Below are positions 43,572 to 55,559 of a stretch of 64,000 nt of DNA, piece after piece. This DNA is from Nymphaea colorata (lineage: Eukaryota > Streptophyta > Magnoliopsida > Nymphaeales > Nymphaeaceae): NCBI RefSeq assembly GCF_008831285.2, contig NC_045147.1:3248001-3312000 (forward strand), read 5' to 3'. Numbering within the stretch: the first letter of the stretch is position 1; the number at the start of each line of letters is the position of its first letter. The notes beneath the pieces were generated by a model that was given only the letters and a program-made list of their open reading frames with translations, ran no database searches and had not been told where the DNA came from. The translations under genes and the position numbers were made by a program.

Positions 43572-44365
43572 ACCACTTCATATGAACATTAATGAGTTAG
43601 GTGGTACTTAAGCTTTTAAACTATTTTTATATTAAAAATAAAAAAAAAGGTCTAAATATTATTTTACTTATATGTAGGCCGATATGGGAGCCGAATCAAT
43701 AAATACATGCAGATTTACCTAATGCAACCCATGATGAAGGGAGTTTTAATTAGATATTTATTACAAACTTCGTTTTGGCCTATTTACATTAGAAGGAGAA
43801 GTACTCTCAAAATATTTATGGGTGATTTCATCCTCGGATTTAAGTTCAGATCCCCCCCTCACCCCAATCTTAAATCCGAAATTTTTCAATATAAAGTAAA
43901 ATAACGGTCTTAATTATGTGGATTTTATATCTGATCTAAGATCAGTAATTTGATGAATCATCGATTTTTGCATACCAGCAAAAACATGTCACACTAGACC
44001 CAAATCAGATCTAAGGATTTCAAATATAGAGTAGTCAAACGCTCCAATCTTGGAGCATATTCATGTGATAATCACAAAGTGTCTTGGTGCTAAACAGCCC
44101 ATTGAACAACCGTTTTCAGAAAAAGTATCATCTACAGTGAGTGTGGTGGAAGTACCCTTGATGCACCATGATCCTAATGTTTTATATTTAAAAAAAAATC
44201 AATAAACTTCTGAGCTTTCTTACATTTGAATCAAATAAAAAGATGTCTTTGTCATGGATAAAAGACAATCGTTCTCTACTTCTTGGAGTCTTCGTTCTAC
44301 TCCTTTATACACACACTACAATTTGGGCACAAACTCACAGATCAAATAAAAGAACTCAAACATGA

Positions 44366-44765
44366 TAGGCATGTCAACGGGGCAGATTGGAATTGGATAT
44401 AATCTTAACTATATCTACTTTTTTGGATATTCACATACTTGAACTTGAATCAAATACAAATGAAGAATAGTCATATCTAAATCTGAATCCGAATCTAAAA
44501 TTTGCTTCACAACTTGAATCCGATCAGAATACAAATTTTTTACATTGATATCTGAATCCAAATTTTGAATAAAATCCAGCGATTTTCAAATGGTAAGACA
44601 ATTGGGTATAGGCTATTTATTTAAAATTAAATCCAATCAGATATTTATGTGTATCAAATTCTGAATCTGAATCCAATCAAATGCCATTTCTTAAGTTTGT
44701 TTCATATCCAATTTTTTTAAACGATTCAGTCCGTTATCTGATCCAAATCAGATTATTTACATCCA
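44366..44765. mobile_element. Degenerate copy of the TAGGGATGTCAA family
   Basis: The left end GGCATGTCAACGGGGCAGAT resembles GGGATGTCAA. The right end TTTACATCC resembles TTGACATCC. The interior is rich in AATCCGAATC and AATCAGAT words. 43572-44365 between copies holds no supported gene. Confidence 0.5.
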
Positions 44766-45039
44766 GAATACCAAGTTAACAAATTGCAACCATTCAAGAG
44801 AGCTAAACGTTCTTTATGGAAGAAGTTATACATCAAGCTCGATCCTTCATAGAGAAGTTTGGACGAGAAAGGAAAAAGACAAAGCACCAAAAAAAGGATC
44901 TTGACCTAAACGAAATTGGCGCATATATATATATATATATATAACCTTCTTGACCAATGAAGGATGGAAGTCTAAATATGGATTGGCCTAAGTCATCTCC
45001 TCATATAAGTATCAGAAAAACAAAAAGAAACCACATGTG

Positions 45040-48000
45040 CCCCCAAACGAGCCAACGTGGGAGGGGGTCGCGGTCGCAGGAGGAGGCTCCATGGGGGTCC
45101 TTCCCCCGGGAGCGAGCGTGAGGAGACAAGATGAGCGAGCGTGAGGAGGAGGAGGAGGAGGAGCATGGAGGTAGGGAGACTCCGTGGGGGTCTTCCCCCG
45201 ATGGTGGGCTTCCAGAGATGGAGATGGAACAGGAGGTGGCGCCTGCCCTGATCGGCGATGCACCTATGGAGGAGGAGACTCTGCCGATTGGGGGCTACAG
45301 CTGCATTCGAGGTAAGTCTTCTCTTACTTCCCCTTTACCCGTAAAGATACGGATGATTTTGTGCCTCCTCTTCTGCCCTCCTCTGGAAATGGGGAATCTG
45401 AGGGGCAGATGATTGGACGAGAATTGGTCTCTACAATTGGGTATATGAAATCTCCCATAGGGAATGCTTGTTGTGAAGAGGGAAAGACTAGCCACATAAG
45501 CTGGGAGAGGGGAAGCAGGGGGTGCAAAGGTCGGAACATTGTAAAGGACACATCTAACTTTAATCTTCTCCTGCATGAAGACCTTGAAGGAGTGGGCAGC
45601 AAAACGTAAAAGGACTTGCTATGGAAACTTTTCGTCGGATTTTGTCCTCAACCCCCAGGATCAGCCCCTAGAGGGCCCTATGGGGGAGACCAAGGAGGGT
45701 GAGATTCCCATATCAGATTCTCTTCCACGAATTTCATGTCATGGAGTATAAGAGGGTTGGTTAGACGGGAGGCTAACCTAGAACTCTCGTCTCTCCTACA
45801 AGCTTTCTCCCCTGGTTGGTTTTGCCTAATGGACACAATGCTCTCTACTAACAAGCTCCAACAATAGCAGCTTATTATGAAGAATTACGGTATGGTTTCC
45901 AATTCTCACTTGTCCTCTGGGGTTGCTCGTATTCTCTGTGCATAGGATCCAGCAAGGGTAAAAGCTCAAGTTGTGGTGATAGATCATTATTGGATTTCTT
46001 AAAATGTTCTAGGAGAAGCTCCCGGAAGATTTTCTATGTGGGAGGAATCTATCTTCCCACAAACCCATATGCTAGGCAAGTGGAATTTCAGAAACTTCGC
46101 TCTCTTCATCAACATCTTCAGAAACCTACTTTGTTGATGAGTGATTTTTATTGCATGCTGGACCCACAAGATAAAACTAGCAATAGTCCCTCACTGTTTT
46201 CCTGCAACAATTTTACCTCCTTCCTGGTAAGCAATAGCTTTAATCCTCTGGTAGATCCTAAAAAAACATTCACTTCTAATAACCATAGAAATGGAGAAGC
46301 CATCTTCTGCAGGTTGGATTGGTGTTTGTTGAACTCGGCATGGCGTCAGCAATGGTCAGGGAGAAATCAACTGAAAGTGGTGATTCATTCTTCTTCTGAT
46401 CATTCGCCTCTTGTCTTCTCATCACCTTCTCTGATATGGGCCACACTCGCCCTAGACCTTTCAGGTCTTTTAGTAGCTGGGCCCAGCTACCTGAGAGCCA
46501 TAGGATAGTGGCTGAAGCTTGGTCTCGTCGTGATTTGGACTGCCCCTAATTAGGGTTATCTCGAAGCTTGAAAGAGTAAAGAAAGATTTATCTAGATGGT
46601 ACAAATACCAGGATGGGGACATGGATCTTCGCATCAATGCTCTAAAGCAGTCGCTTGAGGACATCCAAATCAAATGTGAAGAGGGGGATAGCTCTGCGGC
46701 TCCGGTGGAAATGTTGCTTAGGCAAGAGTTGTTGACTGCTTTCTTGAAAGAAGAAATTCAGTGGAGACAAAAGGCTAGGATTAAATTGCTCCGAGAGGAG
46801 GACAGTAATACTACCTTTTTCCAAAGAGTGGTGAAGGGGCATCGTGTTAAAAATCAAATCCTCACAATGAAAGAAGGTGGCTTGGAGTGTGGGGACCAAG
46901 ATATGATTCAACAAATATCTTTCAACTATTTTTCTAATCTCCTTGACACTACGGATGGCTTGGGTGAGATTCTTCCAGGTTTATGGGATGGAGAGGTTGT
47001 GTCAAAGACAGAAAACCAAAGTTTGTTTAAACCAGTCACTAGAGAGGAAGTGAAACAGGTGGTATTCGAGTCCAACCCAGACAACGCACCGGGGCCAGAT
47101 GGTTTCCCTGGCTCTTTCTTTAGATCTTATTGGAATATAGTGTCAGACGATATTTTTGAGGTCATGCGTAGCTTTATGAATTTAGGGAGGCTAGTCAAGA
47201 AGATTAACAGGTCTATGATAGCTCTCATTCTAAAACATGAGAGCGCCAAAAGGGTCACCGAGTTTCGCCCGATTGCGCTTTGCAATTCTTTGTATAAATT
47301 CATATCCAAATTGCTGGCCAATAGGATGAAAAGCATACTCACAAGGATTATTGGCAATAAGCAGTGTGCGTTTATCCCGAGCAGATCTATTTATGAAAAT
47401 ATTATTTTAGCTCATGAAGTTGTTCATTCGTTGCAACTCTCCAAGAGGCCTTCTTGCTACTTAAAACTTGACTTGCCTAAAGCATATGATTTGGTTAATT
47501 GGAAATTCCTTGAAAATGCTCTGCTCAAGGTGGGATTTCCAGAAGTTTGGGTTACACGCATCATGTCACGTGTCACCTCTGCCTCTGCTTCGATCTTGGT
47601 TAATGGGGTTCAAGGTGAATATTTTTATCTTTTTTGTGGGCTTCCCTAGGGAGATCCACTATATTCTTATCTCTATATTGTCATTATGAAAATTTTCAGC
47701 AGGGCTATCTTTGGGAGGATGGCAGACCGCTTGTTTAGGCTTACCCTCATACCTCGTGTGGGTCGTGCTCCCCCGTTTCTTGCCTTTGCGGATGATGTCC
47801 TCCCTTTCAGCGACATTTCTCATGTTTCGATAGAGCAAGCGCAAGAAACATTGCGGCTCCTAGTGACTAATGCTGGTCTAATGGTTAACTCCCAAAAATT
47901 TAATATTTATTTTTCTGATGCAGTGTCAGCTGAGGCGAAAGACTGGATTTGTGCCACTCTTGGGTGGTCTTGTGATGACATCCCTACATCTTACCTTGGG

Positions 48001-49748
48001 CTGCCTTTGTTCAGTGGTAAACTTAAGGATAAACAGTGTTAATCACTCATCAACAAGGTCCAAAAACGGCTTTCTTTGTGGAAGTCGACCACACTCTCCT
48101 ATGCTGGCCGATTATGCCTCCTCAAACACATCCTTAGCAGTGTTATTGGCTTCTGGACGTAAGTCTTTACTCTTCTTAAGAAGTTGTTCGGGCTACTTGT
48201 TACATCTGTGGCTAATTTTTTATGAGGAGGAGATGAGAACTCTAGAGCTAGGCACCTTATTGCTTAGGACCAAGTTTGTAAACCTTACTCAGAGGGAGGT
48301 GGGGGATTACCACGTCTCGAAGAATGGTCTAAGACGTGTCAGGTAAAATGGTCCCTTTTCATATGTGCTCATGAATTAAATTGGGCCAAATTTTGCCACA
48401 AGAAATATGTTACTCCTAGGAGTTTATGGGTTATTAAGCCCAAAGCGAAACAGTCTTGGTTTTTTAAGATGTCCTGGTATCCTGTTAAGGGAAATGTTGT
48501 GTGGCAGATCAACAGAGGTGAGATAAGCTATTGGTATGGTAAATGGGGAGGTCATGATGCCTTTCTAGAAGAAGAACTTTTATTCCTCCAAGAATCTAGA
48601 ACAATGACCATCCAGCAAATTTTAGAATCTGATCTCTTCCATGTTCCTGAATTCGGTGTAGTTCTTCGTTAGCTTTACATGCCCAAACCTCAATTGAGAA
48701 GTGGTCTGGATGTTCTTCATTACGTTGGGAGGCCTGCCCTTGAAGCTAAGGTGAGAGATACCTTTGAGGATATTAGAGAGAAGTGGCCTAACGAAACTTG
48801 GAGGGAACTCATTGGAACAAAGATGTTGGCTGTTGGTTCCCCTACTCAAGACAAACAAAAGAGGAGGGGACTTTTCCTAGCAAATCGCTGTCCTATTTGT
48901 ACTTCCGCTGAAGAGTCAAATGGGCATGTGTTACTGGAATGCTGTCTTGCTAGGAAAATATGGAATTTGGTCTCCAAAAAATTTGGAAAGAAAATTGTGG
49001 GAGGATAAAATATCATCGAGAAATTAAAGCGCTGGTACAGCTGTAGCTTCAAGAGAGGTTGGGTCACTCGATGTTGGAGGACTTGCTTTCAAACTGTAAT
49101 GTAGAGTATATGGAAGTGAAGAAACAAGTGATTTCATGGGGGAGATAGCAGATTCGTAGACTTCATGACAGCTTTGCCGCCCTCCTTGATAGCTGCTGAG
49201 GAACTTTTGGAAATGCGGTTTTGGACTAGTTTTGGCATTCTTATGGGCAAATGGCTAACCACTCATCCTAACTATGGAATTATCCAAATAGCATATAGGA
49301 AAACTAATGGTGCTTGCTGGGTTGCGGTTAGGGTAAATGGAGCCAAAGTTGTTTTTGATGTGAAAAATCCTTTCTGCCGTAGATCGATATCTCTTTTCCC
49401 TGAGATAGAGATGTTAGCTTGGACATTTCTTCACTTTGTCTTCGTTGCTCCATCATTATTATCAGTGCTAACAACAGGAAATGAAAATTCTGGTTTAGCT
49501 CTCTTATTGCAGGTAGAGGGGGTAATAGAGCTGCTCCCCAAATTGTGGCGAACAAAATTTAACTTTTTCACATCACAAACTAAAATCCATATGTGCATAC
49601 TCGTTCCTTGCTGTCTTTAGTTTGAGGTTCAATGTTTTCTCTTGTGCAAGTTGTAGCAATTTTTGTTAGTTCTCCCGTAAATATTGTTTTTTTGACACTG
49701 TTGGATTAATAGAATTTAAGGAGGACTCCTCCAGCAGGTTTAATGCGG
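45040..49748 (+). mobile_element. L1-type LINE with 15-bp target-site duplication
   Basis: The 15-bp AAGAAACCACATGTG occurs at 45025-45039 and 49749-49763 and brackets the element exactly. Inside are a GC-rich 5' region, an endonuclease-RT ORF2 remnant with a C-terminal Cys-His finger, and a T-rich 3' end. The length (4.7 kb) is short for a plant L1 because most of ORF1 is missing. No poly(A) tail precedes the right duplication; instead the 3' end has a small hairpin (GGAGGA-C-TCCTCC, 49720-49732). It lies in the spacer between CXE-d and CXE-e. Confidence 0.9.
45736..49620 (+). pseudogene. LINE ORF2: endonuclease, reverse transcriptase, zinc finger, RNase H remnant
   Basis: The endonuclease start MSWSIRGL is at 45736 and SSDHSPL, near the end of that domain, at about 46395. 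The RT core is at 46621-47649 with NAPGPDGFPGSFF, ALCNSLYKFISKLLANRM and AFIPSRSI. The expected GLPQGDPL has a stop at the Q (TAG at 47647-47649). The frame continues with FADDVL at about 47785, the RT active site. A zinc finger CPICTSAEESNGHVLLEC lies near 48890-48940. The frame at 49165-49620 and its neighbours look like a decayed RNase H tail. At least five stops or shifts make this copy inactive. Confidence 0.88.
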
Positions 49749-49763
49749 AAGAAACCACATGTG

Positions 49764-50870
49764 AACCAATAGAGATATCATTATTTCTAATTTTTATAAA
49801 ATTAAAAAGTCAGCAAAAAAACTAATCAATCTATAAAGAACAAATGAGCTATAAATTAAAGATAACCAAAATGCCCTCAAAACAGGCGAACCTATGTTAT
49901 GCTAGTGCAAGCCAACCTGGTGCTATAATAGCGCGTTAGTGACGAAAACACCTTTAGTTCATATTGTAAAAACAAAAAACTTTTTTAAAGATAAAATTAA
50001 AAATAAAAAAAAATTACAACGACTATGAAAGACAATTCTTTTTAATAAATTATAGAATGTTTTTCCTCCTTTACTGCTTACCTGCACACGATATTCTCTT
50101 CAACCACTACACTATAGTGTCTCTTCCTTGTCGTTATAAAGGACCATTTTGGTCATTTGAAAACTAAAAGACTACCCACCAAACCCGCATCTTAGGAAAG
50201 CATGTTTGGTTAGGAAGAAATGACATAACTTAATTTACAATAACACTCTTAATAGTAACACTCTCAATTCTAATTATAGATATACGTTTTACACTAACTA
50301 AAAAATATTTTAGTTGCGGTAAAAGTAAAACATAAAATAAAAAATTTAAAAATAACTAACTAACATATAACTAATTAAAAGAAATGAACGAGTCGACAGT
50401 CAACTGACCCAGTTTCCAGTCGAATCACGAGTTTATCAACTATAACCTATGTTGACCTAATCTATTAAGCAAACCAAAACCTGATAGATATAATTTAAAG
50501 ATCTTTCATTCAAAGTGATTTCATGTAAATGTTTTAGTTAAAACTTAACAATGCACTTTTAACGGAAGGAGTTCGCTATAAACAAAATGTAAGTTCGCAT
50601 CTCCATCCGATTATTAACTTTCCATTTTTCTCCCTTCCCAGAGGAAAGGGGGTCGAACATCGGTTCTTCATAAGAACAAAAACCAGAATGCGAATAGATG
50701 TCGTCATGTCAAGAAGACAGAACTTTGTTAATCCAATATTTTTCCACAATCTCGTTCACCATCAATGTTCGTGCAATAGGTCAGATCAAACATCATATAT
50801 AAAAAGGAAATCCATATCAAGAAAACTGAAGGTGGAAACCACGATCCGCAACAATCAGGACATCTGGTCC
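49764..50870. other. 3' flank of CXE-e and LINE flank
   Basis: AT-rich DNA without a supported gene. Forward ORFs that run from 50688 into the esterase region are antisense shadows of CXE-e. Confidence 0.5.
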
Positions 50871-51860
50871 TCAGTCGCCATTAATGAACAGTGCCACTCT
50901 CTGGATAAGGTCCTTCGCGTTCTCACAGTCAGGCTTCATGATATGGAAGACATGGTCCTCCTCCTTATGCTCCACCATCTCCACCACTCCACCCCACTCG
51001 CCGCCTCGCAATATCTCGTTGTACTGTCGCGCCCCGTTCCCCAGGCGGTCCTTTCCGGCGAGGAACACGATTACCCGGCGGCACTGGAGCAGCGAGAGTT
51101 TCGGCGCTTCCGGCGAGGTGAGGTTAACAAGAGGGTGGTCGGTACCGGACTTTTCGGCCGATGGGCATGTGAGTACCCACATCTTGTTCGCCTTGATTTG
51201 CCACTGCCGCAATTCCTCATCCTCGGACAACGACCACCCGGCGAAGAAAGGGTGGAGCAGGACCAAACCGTGAATCGAGACCGGGACGTCATCCTCCGGC
51301 AGAGGTCCGAAAACCGGATGACCGCTGGCAGCCATCGCGAGGTGGTGGGCAAGGTTGGCGCCCGCGCTGCCGCCGGCCAAGTAAATCCGGTCGAAGTCGC
51401 CGTGGTCCCTCAGCCACGGCTCTGCTACCTCCCCTGCCCCGGCTTGGCGCGCCACCCATTGGAGGGCCGCCCACGAATCGAAGTGGGCGATTGGGACGGG
51501 GTACTCCGGCGCGAGGCGGTAGTCGACGGAGACGGCGAGGACTCCAGCCTGGGCGACGAAGGCATTGCAAAAGGCGTGGTGGGAGCGGGATCTGGAAGAC
51601 TCGACGCAGAAGCCGCCGCCGTGGAAATACACGACAATGGGGACCTTCTTGCTGGGATCGGAAAGGGGAGGGAGGTAGAGGCGAACAGAAACTCCGGTCT
51701 CCGGGCAGACGACGACGTCCTTGGAGGTGATGCCGGTCTCAGGGTGGAGGCCGGCAGGGACAAGTTGGGTGGTGAAGATCCTCTGCACCCGACCGTCCTT
51801 GTAGACGCGGACGAAAGGGAAGAACTCGAACTTGATATCGGCAGATGGTGATGAATCCAT
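50871..51860 (-). CDS. Plant class-I carboxylesterase (CXE-e), GGSAG nucleophile elbow
   Basis: Intronless, 329 residues from ATG at 51860 (MDSSPSADIKFEFFPF). FVRVYKDGRVQR is near the N-terminus and HGGG at 80-83. The nucleophile Ser165 (codon 51366-51368) sits in GGSAG. The acidic residue before it, Asp or Glu in all four paralogues, is Gly164 (codon GGC, one transition from GAC). Asp271 (LAGKDR) and His303 (EEDHVFHI) complete the triad, so catalysis remains possible. It shares the loop after HPFFAGW with CXE-d, here SLSEDEELRQWQIKANKMW. It is the upstream-most member and separated from CXE-d by 13 kb that includes the LINE. Cytosolic soluble enzyme expected; substrate unknown. Confidence 0.93.
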   Translation of the reverse strand: MDSSPSADIKFEFFPFVRVYKDGRVQRIFTTQLVPAGLHPETGITSKDVVVCPETGVSVRLYLPPLSDPSKKVPIVVYFHGGGFCVESSRSRSHHAFCNAFVAQAGVLAVSVDYRLAPEYPVPIAHFDSWAALQWVARQAGAGEVAEPWLRDHGDFDRIYLAGGSAGANLAHHLAMAASGHPVFGPLPEDDVPVSIHGLVLLHPFFAGWSLSEDEELRQWQIKANKMWVLTCPSAEKSGTDHPLVNLTSPEAPKLSLLQCRRVIVFLAGKDRLGNGARQYNEILRGGEWGGVVEMVEHKEEDHVFHIMKPDCENAKDLIQRVALFINGD

Positions 51861-53125
51861 TGGTGGGGAGCGCAGAGGAGCAGATCGGTGATCGAGAATC
51901 TGCTCAATCGTCTACCTTTGTAGATGAAGACTTGGGGAAAGAGAAAGAGAGAGGAGATGGAGGAGGGTAGGTGGGAAAGTGGATGTTTGGTGGATGAGAG
52001 AAAGGTACGAGAGGTTCGGTGGCGTTTGACGAAGTGCAGTGTGGACTTCGAAGCAACAGCCATGGCGGTGGTGGGGACTCTGTCGCTCCGGGGTTGTTGG
52101 TGGTCTTTTTGGACATTTCCTATCAAAGGCATCTTTCTTCATCATCGCAACTTGCCGTCCAACCTTTAAAAAAAAAAAAAAAATCACTCCTATGATTGGT
52201 TCAACAAAAGCTATGATATTCAATGAGAAATCAGATGAGGGTTTTGAATTTAATTGAAACATGAAGCAGCTAACTGCAAATTCTAGATAACTGACATATG
52301 CCAGATGCTGCCGGTGGTTAAAATTTTAAAAATTGTGACAAAAAAATAATAAATTATCAGTAAAACTACCATAAATTACCAGGCATTTGTTTAATTTGCC
52401 ATATATTTAAAATTACCAGATGGAGGCGCATTAAATTTTAAAAATCTTCACAAACCAAGATTAGTCTTCCCTGCAAGAGTCTCAAGATGAGTTTAAATTT
52501 ATCATTGGTTTAGCTACCATGCACCAACAACCAATTAGGACACTAATTAATTACATCAATGTAGGACACTAATTAATTATATCAATGAGGTATATAGCGC
52601 ATGCGATTTTCTTTCTCTTTCTTCCTACCCAAATTTGATTCTGCCCAGCAGAGCTACTTGTTGTGCCCACTTCGGTCCATCAAAAAATTTCATGCAATAT
52701 CTCAACATCACATTGCCGTGACTTAAAAATTATGTGAAGTGTATATTAAAAATTTTCAACATTAAAGAAAAAGAAGAGAAAAAATATAACATCTTGGTGG
52801 GAGTGAATAAACAAAGGAAAAAGTCAAAATCAAAGAAAAAATTAAGTTTACAAATATTGAAGTTTTAAAAATACACTCATACCTAACCATACCCATCTGC
52901 CCATGCTCACATACCGACACGGTTAGTTGGACAGATCACACATAACCGTGTAACTTAGATTTTACTGTGGTAACTTCTGTTGCTTTACCTTAACGTTCTT
53001 TTACATAAAATTTCGATATTAATTTTAAAATGAACATCAGTAGGCTATGGCATCACTCGAAAGGAGACCGTTTTGTGTCGTATGTCTATGGTCAAACATT
53101 TGAAAAAGAAATGTTTTTCGATAAC
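51861..53125. other. Upstream region of CXE-e and AT-rich spacer
   Basis: The first 250 bases upstream are CT-rich on the minus strand (5' leader-like) without a clear TATA box. Beyond that, no gene or array is seen. A 28-bp direct repeat built on GACACTAATTAATTA occurs near 52530-52585. Confidence 0.45.
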
Positions 53126-53420
53126 AGGCGCAAAGCTAGAATTTTTTTTTTTTTTTACGGAGCATTAAATATATAGATAACAAAATTTAAAGTAGCATTC
53201 GGACAGTGACACGGTCTCGTGGGACTGATTTATATAATTCGATCAATGTATGATTTCCTTGTTCAGCTCGAAACACAAAATTGTTAATCTACATGATCAG
53301 GTAGACAAATAACTACAATTAGTTATAAGATTTTCCTGTAAGAAATGGTTATTTCATCTTGTATGTTAGTTCAATCTTTAACTCCACCTTGAGTACACAT
53401 TTTCAGCGACGCGGCTCCAT
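53126..53420. mobile_element. hAT-related repeat fragment
   Basis: Begins CAGGCGCAAAGCTAGAATTT plus a T run. Its following sequence (GCATTAAATATATAG..., CAGTGAC.CGG) matches 26815-26935 inside the 3.3-kb hAT-like element. No ORF and no clear right end. Confidence 0.45.
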
Positions 53421-53855
53421 ATTTTCGTCATTGAAACTCATGCTTAAGACTTAGGACCTCCCTGAGAAAAAGCCTTGTTAATCCACAAAAAGGTCAAATA
53501 TAGTAAGTAAATGAAAGTCCCTTTTTTTTTTTTTTACCAAGCTTATTCTTGCAATTCCAATAAACAACTCACAGTTGAAACACAGGGAAGTTGATTAACA
53601 GATCAAGTATGCAACAACTGTAAGAGCGAAACAACTGAATCTAACCACATGCAACGGTCTAATTCTCACCAGGTAAAATAAAATAATGGAGATGCTTGAG
53701 TGAACAATTATATGAAAATGGGACGGATCCAATTACCTTTACTAGCATGCAGGCACCTCAATGGGCCTTGCCATTATGAAAAGAAACACGGCAAGAAAAA
53801 CCACTTTGTATCTCATAAAATTAATCAGCTCAAGAAAATTCCAATAGAATTTGTC

Positions 53856-53858
<3 letters not shown>
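53421..53858. other. AT-rich DNA
   Basis: No gene supported; a T14 run at about 53522. Confidence 0.4.

Positions 53859-53895
<37 letters not shown>
53859..53895. repeat. (AT)n microsatellite
   Basis: A 37-bp uninterrupted AT tract. Confidence 0.95.
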
Positions 53896-53897
<2 letters not shown>

Positions 53898-54094
53898 AAA
53901 ATGGAAATACCTTAGTTATTTAAATAACCCAACCAAAGCGTCTAAAATTGAGATCGAGTTGGGTGCGCAGTGGTGTGCACACACAAATATACACCAAAGG
54001 AAAAAGAAGGGGTTGTGGCATTTTCTACATTTTTATAAAATATATACATTTTAGATTTTTAATTTTTACATTTTCCCTTTTTGTCATTCTAAAA

Positions 54095-54275
54095 AGCAGG
54101 AGTAGAGGGAGGCGTGGGCAATTGCCCACACAGGACAACAAAAATTGGTTATTTTTATATTAAATTTCATGGTAGTTTTTTTTTTTTTTTTTAATTCACA
54201 TACAGGTGCCCCTTAAAAATCTAATATTATATAACTAGTGCTCATTTCCCAAATTTTCTGGCTGTGCCGCTGCTA
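54095..54275. mobile_element. Probable small hAT-family MITE
   Basis: An AGCAGGAGTAGAGGG start, a perfect 16-bp palindrome GTGGGCAATTGCCCAC at 54114-54129, a T17 run, and the end CTGGCTGTGCCGCTGCTAAG. It shares the GTGGGCA..TGCCCAC hairpin with the element near 39229-39420. Confidence 0.45.
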
Positions 54276-55559
54276 AGAGATTTTTGTTTTTTACTTAGAT
54301 AGGAGTATGTTGTTCATTACACACTCATGTACACAATTTTTCGTGCACGAGGGTATTGCACATAACCAGTTTGGTCGAAAGTTAAGTCCTGCTTGAAAAA
54401 GATCTATCTTTAGAAAATGTCAGATCCATAGTGGACGGCGATAAGGTATGTTTCATTCTTTGTTCCCCCATGACTTTTCTGGCATTTGAGAATGTAAGCG
54501 TTATGCACTTGAGGTATTTTGCAAAAAAACTTATAAATAACGAATTTGGAGAAGATACACAAAAGGAAGTAAGGGAAAAGGTGAAATCCAATGCAATTAT
54601 ATGCATTTATCTAAGCCCCATGAACACAAACAGTTATTCTTGTTGAAACGGGTTATTGTTCAATTTTTTGTACACAAAAGTGTGTAATGACCAAAATACT
54701 CTTGAAAAAGTAAAACAATAAGATTTGTAGAAGCATAAAAAGGAGTTCATGTTATGTGCACACTCCTGTGTAAAAGAAAAATTGTGCATATGGATGTATA
54801 ATGACCGAAATACCTCAAAAAAAAGTGGATTTTAGAAGGACAAAAAAGGAGTTCAGAAAATATTAAAGGTATAAAATGTACATTTTTTATATAAGATTAC
54901 AAAAAATGCCCCAATTCCCTACTTTTTTTTCTCAAGTATATATTTGTGGCGTGCATGGGGTGTACATGTACACAACTCGAATACTCGATCATTATTCTTG
55001 TGCTATGAAGCAATAAGTTAAACAAGATCATGTAGCAACTGACGAAAGCATTAATGGGCAAGCTGTTACATCGATGTAGAAGTAGAAACATAGAGGAAGG
55101 CTATGGGATAGGGTTCAAGGAAGAGCAGATGCACCCACCTGCCGTCTGGCAGCCATCCTAGCTAGCAATGGCTGCAGATAAAACTAGGTAAAATTGCCCT
55201 AAGGCTTGAGAAGGGAAGCCGACAAAGTAGAAATTCATTAGAAAAAATTGGGTGACGAGTAGTCATGAAGAAAACAAGACAGAAAGTAAGCAAAAAAGCC
55301 ATATAATAAAGAAGAGAGAACAGAGAAAAGAGAAAAAAGAGAATGAATAGCTAATCTGTGGCTGATCGCAATTCCTGTGTATATAATTTCATGCACCATT
55401 TTAATAATGACAAAATCCTTATGATTAATACAAAAAGAAACTTCTGTGTAGAGACAAAAAAAAAAACCCAAAAAAAAAAATTTAAAAAACCCAAAAAAAA
55501 AAAATTTTGGCATTCGATAAAGGTAAAATTTGTCAAGTCCATGTATGCATATCGTTACG
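54276..55559. other. AT-rich DNA with local duplications
   Basis: Related segments at about 54687-54752 and 54801-54858 share AATGACC.AAATAC and AAAAAGGAGTTCA. No gene. ORFs are low-complexity. Confidence 0.45.

Noticed and set aside
45131-45412. Independent gene MSEREEEEEEE...
   Set aside because: It lies inside the LINE borders, in its GC-rich 5' region, and the run of Glu is a GAG repeat; probably leader or ORF1 remnant.
17161-51860. Gibberellin receptor GID1 identity for the esterases
   Set aside because: GID1 lacks the catalytic His, usually has an HGGS motif and an N-terminal lid with an intron. These genes are intronless and keep the Asp and His of the triad.
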